DNA of 6,467 bases, taken from positions 1 to 6,467 of the forward strand of contig JAGWIH010000134.1 in the NCBI GenBank assembly GCA_028866355.1, written 5' to 3'. Source of the stretch: Alphaproteobacteria bacterium (GTDB taxonomy: Bacteria > Pseudomonadota > Alphaproteobacteria > ATCC43930 > CGMCC-115725). Positions 1-5,040 of the stretch are shown one piece after another (the first letter of the stretch is position 1; every line of letters starts with the position of its first letter). The position numbers were made by a program, and so were the translations under genes. The notes under the pieces were generated by a model, which searched no databases, was not told the DNA's origin, and worked only from the letters and a program-made list of their open reading frames with translations.

Positions 1-568
1 AACGGTGGGCGAGGAACTGACGCACATGATCGCCACCATCGGCGAGAACATGAATCTGCGTCGCGCCAAGCGGCTTGCCGTGACCAAGGGCGCGGTCGCC
101 GCCTATATGCATTCGGCGCTGGCGCCGGGCCTCGGCAAGATCGGCGTGCTGGTCGCGCTCGAATCGGGCGCGCCGGCCGACAAGCTCCATCCGCACGGCC
201 GCAACCTGGCGATGCACGTCGCAGCATCCAATCCGCGCTATCTCGACACGGCTTCGGTCGACGCCAAGGACCTCGCGCGCGAGCGCGACGTGCTGCGCGA
301 GCAGGCCAAGGCCTCGGGCAAGCCGGACAACATCATCGATAAAATGGTCGAAGGCCGGCTCAAGAAGTTCTACGAGGACACCGTCCTGCACGAGCAGGTC
401 TATGTCGTCGACGGCGAAAGCCGGATTTCCAAGGTTATCGAGTCGATCGCCAAGGACTCGGGCGCGCCGCTCAAACTCGCCGGATTCGCGCGCTTTGCGC
501 TGGGCGAAGGCATCGAGAAAGAAGCCACCGATTTCGCCGCCGAGGTCGCCGCCGTCGCCAAGCGCTAG
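1..568 (+). CDS. tsf: Elongation factor Ts, C-terminal part (5' end outside window)
   Basis: This is the last 188 or so codons of EF-Ts, the cytoplasmic guanine-nucleotide exchange factor that regenerates EF-Tu-GTP. The frame is already open at the left edge (first whole codon at base 2), so the GTG at base 5 is an internal valine, not a start. Recognisable stretches are IATIGENMNLRR, GKIGVLVALES, then NLAMHVAASNPRYL in the core domain, LHEQVYVVDG in the dimerisation region, and the C-terminal FARFALGEGIEKEATDFAAEV, typical of alphaproteobacterial EF-Ts. Family members are usually about 300 residues, so roughly the first 110-120 residues lie upstream, where rpsB is normally found. The TAG stop at 566-568 is centred in a small palindrome, AGCGCTAGCGCT (561-572). 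The next gene is 217 bp away, so tsf and pyrH are less tightly linked than pyrH and frr. Identity is near certain. Confidence 0.97.
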   Translation, partial: TVGEELTHMIATIGENMNLRRAKRLAVTKGAVAAYMHSALAPGLGKIGVLVALESGAPADKLHPHGRNLAMHVAASNPRYLDTASVDAKDLARERDVLREQAKASGKPDNIIDKMVEGRLKKFYEDTVLHEQVYVVDGESRISKVIESIAKDSGAPLKLAGFARFALGEGIEKEATDFAAEVAAVAKR

Positions 569-583
569 CGCTGACCTTTCTGA

Positions 584-621
584 CCCTCGCCCCCGTCAGG
601 GGGAGAGGGTAGGGTGAGGGG
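584..621. repeat. 38-bp dispersed G/C-tract hairpin repeat, copy 1
   Basis: The left half, CCCTCGCCCCC, can fold onto GGGGGAGAGGG with one mismatch across a 4-base loop (GTCA). A further AGGGTGAGGGG follows and could pair with the left arm as an alternative. The element matches 35 of 38 positions at 2870-2907, with differences confined to the loop and one base between the two G-rich blocks. Conservation of the arms with changes in the loop suggests a REP-like intergenic repeat. It begins 15 bp after the tsf stop. No T-run follows, so it is not a standard intrinsic terminator, although it could stabilise the 3' end of the tsf mRNA. Confidence 0.8.
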
Positions 622-626
622 CGTTC

Positions 627-703
627 TCACCACGGAGGCACGAAGGTCACGGAGGCTGTTGAATCCAATGCCTTCCTTCGTGCTCTTTGCGTCTCCGTGG
701 TGA
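627..703. repeat. 77-bp imperfect inverted repeat (REP/MITE-like element)
   Basis: The outer arms, TCACCACGGAG (627-637) and CTCCGTGGTGA (693-703), are perfect complements over 11 bp. Immediately inside, GCACGAAGG (638-646) pairs perfectly with CCTTCGTGC (675-683), leaving a 9-base bulge on the 3' side (684-692) and a 28-base loop. The left arm itself is built of short degenerate units (CACGGAGG, CACGAAGG, CACGGAGG). Elements of this ACCACGGAGGCACG type are recognisable from memory as dispersed non-coding repeats in many bacterial genomes, often mis-annotated as short proteins containing TTETQR; the minus-strand translation here does read HFTTETQRARR. It has no coding capacity of its own and lies 82 bp before pyrH. 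Copy number in this genome cannot be seen from the window. Confidence 0.75.
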
Positions 704-785
704 AATGTTCCCATTTGCTTATCCCGGCCGCGCGCATGATGTATGATCCGCGCCGTCCGAAAGAACGGTGTGAGAGCCTTGAACC

Positions 786-1535
786 ATGGCCGCTGAACCC
801 GCCCGGGCCGTTGCGCCTGCCGCCAAATTCCGCCGCGTCCTGCTGAAGCTGTCGGGCGAGGCGCTGATGGGCGATCAGGGCTATGGCCTCGATCCCAAGA
901 TCGTCCAGCGCCTGGCCGCCGAGGTGAAATCGGTCCATGCCATGGGCGTTCAGGTTGCCTTGGTGATCGGCGGCGGCAACATCTTCCGCGGTCTGGCGGG
1001 CGAGGGCGCCGGCATCGACCGCGCCACCGGCGATTACATGGGAATGCTCGCCACCATCATCAATTCGCTCGCCATGCAATCGGCGCTCGAGCGCATGGGC
1101 GTGCCGACGCGCGTGCAGTCGGCGATCTCGATGCAGGCGGTGTGCGAGCCTTATATAAGGCGTCGCGCCATCCGCCACATGGAAAAGGGCCGTGTCGTCA
1201 TCTTTGCCGCCGGCACCGGCAATCCGTTCTTCACCACCGACACGGCGGCGGCGTTGCGCGCCTCCGAGACCGAGTGCCAGGCGCTGTTGAAGGCGACCAA
1301 GGTCGACGGCGTCTACACCGCCGATCCGAACAAGGACAAAAAGGCGGCGCGCTTCGAGCGGCTCAGCTATCACGACGTACTGTCGAAGGATTTGCAGGTG
1401 ATGGACGCCGCCGCGGTGTCGCTGGCGCGCGAGAACCACATCCCGATCCTCGTCTTCTCCATCCATCAGGCGGGCTCGCTTGCCGACGCTGTCACGGGCA
1501 AGGGCCGCTTCACCGTCATCGAGGAAACGCCGTGA
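786..1535 (+). CDS. pyrH: Uridylate kinase (UMP kinase)
   Basis: PyrH phosphorylates UMP to UDP with ATP in the cytoplasm, an essential step of pyrimidine nucleotide synthesis; the bacterial enzyme is a hexamer of the amino-acid kinase fold. The 249-residue product shows the family motifs in order: VLLKLSGEAL with the phosphate-binding lysine at residue 21, VIGGGNIFRG at 60-69, DYMGMLATIINSLAMQ from 83, GTGNPFFTTD at 143-152 and VDGVYTADPNKD at 173-184. The usual length is about 240, so this protein has roughly ten extra residues at the N-terminus (an Ala/Pro-rich MAAEPARAVAPAAKF). The ATG at 786 follows a modest GAGAG (772-776) at 9-bp spacing, which supports this start. The stop codon overlaps the frr start by 4 bp, so translation of the two is probably coupled. 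A 14-bp palindrome lies inside the gene at 1148-1161. Confidence 0.98.
   Translation: MAAEPARAVAPAAKFRRVLLKLSGEALMGDQGYGLDPKIVQRLAAEVKSVHAMGVQVALVIGGGNIFRGLAGEGAGIDRATGDYMGMLATIINSLAMQSALERMGVPTRVQSAISMQAVCEPYIRRRAIRHMEKGRVVIFAAGTGNPFFTTDTAAALRASETECQALLKATKVDGVYTADPNKDKKAARFERLSYHDVLSKDLQVMDAAAVSLARENHIPILVFSIHQAGSLADAVTGKGRFTVIEETP
1521..1525 (+). promoter_or_regulatory. Ribosome binding site deciding the GTG start of frr
   Basis: GAGGA lies within the last codons of pyrH, 6 bp before the GTG at 1532. It supports a GTG initiation codon overlapping the pyrH stop (GTGA) over the next in-frame ATG at 1571, which would remove 13 conserved N-terminal residues. Confidence 0.7.
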
Positions 1536-2092
1536 GCGAAGATCCGATTGTCAGCGCGCTGCGCAAGCGCATGGACGGCGCGCTCGAAGTGCTGCGCAAG
1601 GAATTCACCGGGCTCCGCACCGGCCGCGCCACGCCGAGCCTGCTCGATCCGGTGCGCGTCGACGCCTACGGCCAGATGATGCCGATGAACCAGGTCGGCT
1701 CGGTCAGCGCGCCCGAGCCGCGGCTCATCGTCGTGCAGGTCTGGGACAAGGGTCTCGTCAAGGCGGTGGAGAAGGCGATCCGCGAAGCCAATCTCGGCTT
1801 GAACCCGCAAGCCGACGGCCAGCTCGTCCGCGTGCCGGTGCCCGATTTGAGCGAAGACCGGCGCAAGGAAATGACCAAGGTGACCGCGCGCTACGCCGAA
1901 CAGGCGCGCGTGGCTGTCAGAAATGTTAGGCGCGAGGGCCTCGACGGCCTCAAGAAACAGGAAAAAGACGGCAAAATCTCGCAGGATCAGCACCGCAAGC
2001 TCGATAAGGACATCCAGGGCCTGACGGATGCGACAATCAAGCGCGTCGACGAGATGCTCCATCAAAAAGACAAAGAAATCCTGCAAGTGTAG
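1532..2092 (+). CDS. frr: Ribosome recycling factor
   Basis: RRF works with EF-G in the cytoplasm to split post-termination ribosomes so that subunits can be reused. Starting at the GTG at 1532 the product is 186 residues, matching the usual 185-187. Visible family features are the N-terminal helix with RKRMDGALEVLRKEFTGLRTGRATPSLLD (11-39), the hinge and beta-rich domain II including VDAYGQMMPMNQVGSVS (43-59), EPRLIVVQVWDKGLVKAVEKAI (62-83), and the long C-terminal helices with RRKEMTKV, then VAVRNVRREGLDGLKK (127-142) and a final KEILQV. The GTG overlaps the pyrH stop by 4 bp and has a good GAGGA site, so translational coupling is likely. The arginine at residue 130 uses AGA and the one at 133 uses AGG, both unusual in this GC-rich gene. 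uppS begins 9 bp after the stop, consistent with a single transcript. Confidence 0.97.
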   Translation: MSEDPIVSALRKRMDGALEVLRKEFTGLRTGRATPSLLDPVRVDAYGQMMPMNQVGSVSAPEPRLIVVQVWDKGLVKAVEKAIREANLGLNPQADGQLVRVPVPDLSEDRRKEMTKVTARYAEQARVAVRNVRREGLDGLKKQEKDGKISQDQHRKLDKDIQGLTDATIKRVDEMLHQKDKEILQV

Positions 2093-2101
2093 TTCTCGAC
2101 G

Positions 2102-2839
<738 letters not shown>

Positions 2840-2869
2840 TTCGAAATTCGGCGCGCGAACCTAAAGCAA

Positions 2870-2907
2870 CCCTCGCCCCCTTTAGGGGGAGAGGGCAGGG
2901 TGAGGGG
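2870..2907. repeat. 38-bp dispersed G/C-tract hairpin repeat, copy 2
   Basis: This is the second copy of the element at 584-621, in the same orientation, 35 of 38 bases identical. The arms CCCTCGCCCCC and GGGGGAGAGGG are unchanged; the 4-base loop is TTTA instead of GTCA. It begins 30 bp after the uppS stop and ends 35 bp before the chosen cdsA start. As in copy 1, no T-run follows directly. Confidence 0.8.
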
Positions 2908-2942
2908 GTTTCGCGCTGAGACGCGAGTTTTTGCGGGGGGAA

Positions 2943-3749
2943 ATGTCGCAGTCGGGCAACAGCGGCGTAAAGCTGCGCATCGTCTCCGCGCTGGTGCTGA
3001 TGCCGCCGGCGCTCGCCGCCGTGTGGTACGGCTGGCCGTGGCTGCCGGCGCTCGTCGCCGCCGCGGCCGCCGGCATGGGCATCGAATGGGCGCGGCTGGC
3101 GAATGGCGGACCGGAACCGCGCCGCGCGCTCATCGTCGCCACGCCCTTGGCCGCCTCGGTCCTCGCCGCGTTCGCTTATCCGGCCGCCGCCTGCGCGGTC
3201 GCGGTGATGGGCGCGGCCACGGTTGGCGCGCAGGCGGTCGGACGCACCGCACCGGCGCCGCTCTGGGCGGCGGGCGGGACGTTGTGGTTGGCGCTCGGCT
3301 GCGTCGGCTTTGTGTGGACCGCCATGATCGGTGGCCGCGCCACGACGCTCTGGCTGCTGATCCTCGTCTGGGCCGTCGATAGCGCCGCCTATGCGGTCGG
3401 CCGCGCGATCGGCGGACCCAAGCTCGCGCCGGCTCTGTCGCCGAACAAAACCTGGGCGGGCTTTGTCGGCGGACTGGTCGGCGCCGGGCTTGTGGGCTGC
3501 GGCGCGGCCGCGCTCGCCGACGGCGCGCCGGCATACGTGGTGCCGGCGAGCGTGTTGCTCGGCGTCGCGGCGCAACTCGGCGACCTCGTCGAATCCGCGG
3601 CCAAGCGGCGCTTCGACGTCAAGGATACGGGCGGCCTCATTCCCGGTCATGGCGGCGTGTTGGATCGGCTCGACAGCCTGTTGGCCGCATCTCTAACCCT
3701 GGCGGTCCTGATCCTGGTGACCGGCATGACGCCGCTGCAATGGCGCTAG
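2943..3749 (+). CDS. cdsA: Phosphatidate cytidylyltransferase (CDP-diacylglycerol synthase)
   Basis: CdsA is an integral inner-membrane enzyme that joins CTP and phosphatidic acid to give CDP-diacylglycerol, the branch point for all phospholipids. From the ATG at 2943 the product is 268 residues, close to the usual 270-285. It is dominated by Ala/Leu/Val-rich membrane segments (several between residues 12 and 145, then around 172-192, 197-210 and 246-262). Diagnostic motifs are WAVDSAAYAVGRAIGG (143-158), SPNKTWAGFVGG (166-177), QLGDLVES (211-218) and the C-terminal family signature SAAKRRFDVKDTGG followed by LIPGHGGVLDRLD (218-244). The start is less certain than for its neighbours: a G-run (2935-2940) sits only 2 bp before the ATG, and in-frame TTG (2931) and CTG (2916) codons lie upstream. 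The ATG start gives an N-terminus, SGVKLRIVSALVL, of the usual kind. The gene is flanked by 103-bp and 112-bp spacers. Confidence 0.95.
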   Translation: MSQSGNSGVKLRIVSALVLMPPALAAVWYGWPWLPALVAAAAAGMGIEWARLANGGPEPRRALIVATPLAASVLAAFAYPAAACAVAVMGAATVGAQAVGRTAPAPLWAAGGTLWLALGCVGFVWTAMIGGRATTLWLLILVWAVDSAAYAVGRAIGGPKLAPALSPNKTWAGFVGGLVGAGLVGCGAAALADGAPAYVVPASVLLGVAAQLGDLVESAAKRRFDVKDTGGLIPGHGGVLDRLDSLLAASLTLAVLILVTGMTPLQWR

Positions 3750-3797
3750 TTCGCCCAGGGCCGAGTCGGTCACAGGCTCACAATGCCGCGCTTTTAA

Positions 3798-3819
3798 GGC
3801 CTGTTTTTGGCCGTTTTTT
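3798..3819 (+). repeat. Tandem T-rich 11-bp repeat, weak terminator-like
   Basis: Two consecutive 11-mers, GGCCTGTTTTT (3798-3808) and GGCCGTTTTTT (3809-3819), match at 9 of 11 positions. The two GGCC blocks could also pair as a 4-bp stem with a 7-base loop, followed by G and six T. This resembles an intrinsic terminator for cdsA, but the stem is short. It is the most T-rich patch in this part of the window. Function is uncertain. Confidence 0.35.
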
Positions 3820-3861
3820 GCTAAGGTAACCGCCGTTCGGGGTCGCGGGAGTGCGGGTTTC

Positions 3862-5001
3862 ATGGGTTTCCTGAGCGGTGGCATCGGCTACGTGGTGCCG
3901 TTTCTCGTCGTTTTGACGGTCCTCGTCTTCGTCCACGAGCTCGGCCACTATTTGGTCGCGCGCTGGAACAAGGTGCGGATCGAGACCTTTTCCATCGGCT
4001 TCGGCCCCGAGCTTTTCGGCTGGACCGACCGTGTCGGGACGCGCTGGAAGGTGAGCGCGGTGCCGCTCGGCGGCTACGTCAAGATGTTCGGCGATGCCGA
4101 TCCCGCCTCGATGGCCGCGCCCGACGAGCAGCTTGCCGCCATGACCGACGCCGAAAAGGCGGTGTCGTTCCATCACAAGCGGCTGATGCAGCGCGTCGCG
4201 GTCGTCTCCGCCGGCCCGGCGGCCAATTTCGTTTTCACCCTGGTGGCGCTGGCGGTGCTGTTCGCGACCGTCGGCCAGCCATTCACGCCGCCGCAAATCG
4301 GCAAGGTGCAGGCCGGCAGCGCTGCCGCCGCAGGCGGCCTCCTGCCCGGCGACACGATCGTCGGCATCGACGGAGCGGCGATCCACCGCTTCGAGGACAT
4401 TCAGCAGGCGGTTCGGCTCGACACGGGCAAGCCGCTGGCGATCACCGTCCAGCGCAGCGGCAAGGATCTGACGTTGTCGATCACGCCGCGTGTGACCACC
4501 GTCACCGACCGGTTCGGCTACGACCATCGCTTTCCGTTGCTCGGCATCGAGCGCCAGGGCGTCAATTATGTCCGCCGTAATCCGGTCGACGCCGTTTGGC
4601 GCGCCGGACAGGAAACCGGCAATCTCATCACCGGCACGCTGACGGCGGTCTGGCAGATGATCATCGGCGCGCGGCCGGCCGACGAAATCGGCGGCCCGCT
4701 GCGCATCGCTCAGATGTCGGGCGAGGTCGCGCAAGGCGGCGCGGTCGCGCTGCTGTGGTTCATGGCGGTGCTCTCGGTCAATCTCGGATTGATCAATCTG
4801 TTTCCGATCCCGGTGCTCGATGGCGGCCATCTGCTGTTCTACGCCGCCGAGGCGCTTCGCGGCCGGCCGCTCGGGCCGCGCGCGCAAGAGTACGGCTTTC
4901 GGCTGGGATTGGCGGTGGTGTTGACGTTGATGGTTTTCGCCACGTGGAACGATCTCGTGCATATCGGCATCCTCAAGTTCTTGAAGGGCTTCGGGACTTG
5001 A
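3862..5001 (+). CDS. rseP: Site-2 zinc metalloprotease, RseP/MmpA type
   Basis: This inner-membrane zinc protease cuts substrates within the membrane. In E. coli it degrades the anti-sigma factor RseA, and the Caulobacter relative MmpA processes PodJ; the substrate here cannot be told. The 379-residue product has the catalytic HELGH at 25-29 inside the first membrane segment (about 10-30), VPLGGYVKMFGD at 67-78, a second membrane segment at about 112-136, one PDZ domain at about 143-212 (PGDTIVGIDG marks its core), a third segment at about 293-313, and the third zinc ligand in NLFPIPVLDGGH with Asp320. A final membrane segment spans about 347-367. E. coli RseP is about 450 residues with two PDZ domains; the single-PDZ short form is usual in Alphaproteobacteria. 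GGGAG (3847-3851) lies 10 bp before the ATG. bamA follows in 39 bp, so the two are probably co-transcribed. Confidence 0.97.
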   Translation: MGFLSGGIGYVVPFLVVLTVLVFVHELGHYLVARWNKVRIETFSIGFGPELFGWTDRVGTRWKVSAVPLGGYVKMFGDADPASMAAPDEQLAAMTDAEKAVSFHHKRLMQRVAVVSAGPAANFVFTLVALAVLFATVGQPFTPPQIGKVQAGSAAAAGGLLPGDTIVGIDGAAIHRFEDIQQAVRLDTGKPLAITVQRSGKDLTLSITPRVTTVTDRFGYDHRFPLLGIERQGVNYVRRNPVDAVWRAGQETGNLITGTLTAVWQMIIGARPADEIGGPLRIAQMSGEVAQGGAVALLWFMAVLSVNLGLINLFPIPVLDGGHLLFYAAEALRGRPLGPRAQEYGFRLGLAVVLTLMVFATWNDLVHIGILKFLKGFGT

Positions 5002-5027
5002 TGGTCGGCAGGTAGCAGCGTGAACGC

Positions 5028-5032
5028 GGAGG
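5028..5032 (+). promoter_or_regulatory. Ribosome binding site deciding the GTG start of bamA
   Basis: A perfect GGAGG, extended by further G residues and GAG up to 5038, stands 8 bp before the GTG at 5041. This favours 5041 over the other in-frame GTG at 5020, which lies before the purine tract and would add seven residues (VNAEGGV) ahead of the signal peptide. Confidence 0.65.
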
Positions 5033-5040
5033 GGGGAGTC

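Noticed and set aside
561..572. Palindrome AGCGCTAGCGCT spanning the tsf stop as a terminator
   Set aside because: There is no loop of useful size and no T-run after it. It probably results from the common Lys-Arg-stop ending in GC-rich sequence.
715..747. Possible promoter for pyrH: TTGCTT (715-720) with CATGAT (735-740) or TATGAT (742-747)
   Set aside because: Spacers are 14 and 21 bp, both outside the usual 16-18, and no better -35 match exists at correct spacing. A promoter in this gap is plausible but not shown by these hexamers.
753..768. Small hairpin with GAAA loop (CCGTCC / GAACGG) before the pyrH ribosome binding site
   Set aside because: The stem is six pairs with an internal mismatch; structures this small arise by chance often in GC-rich leaders.
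1142..1531. In-frame extension of frr upstream through pyrH
   Set aside because: It would add 130 residues of low-complexity, arginine-rich sequence read out of frame from pyrH. Starting at the GTG at 1532 gives the exact family length and has a ribosome binding site.
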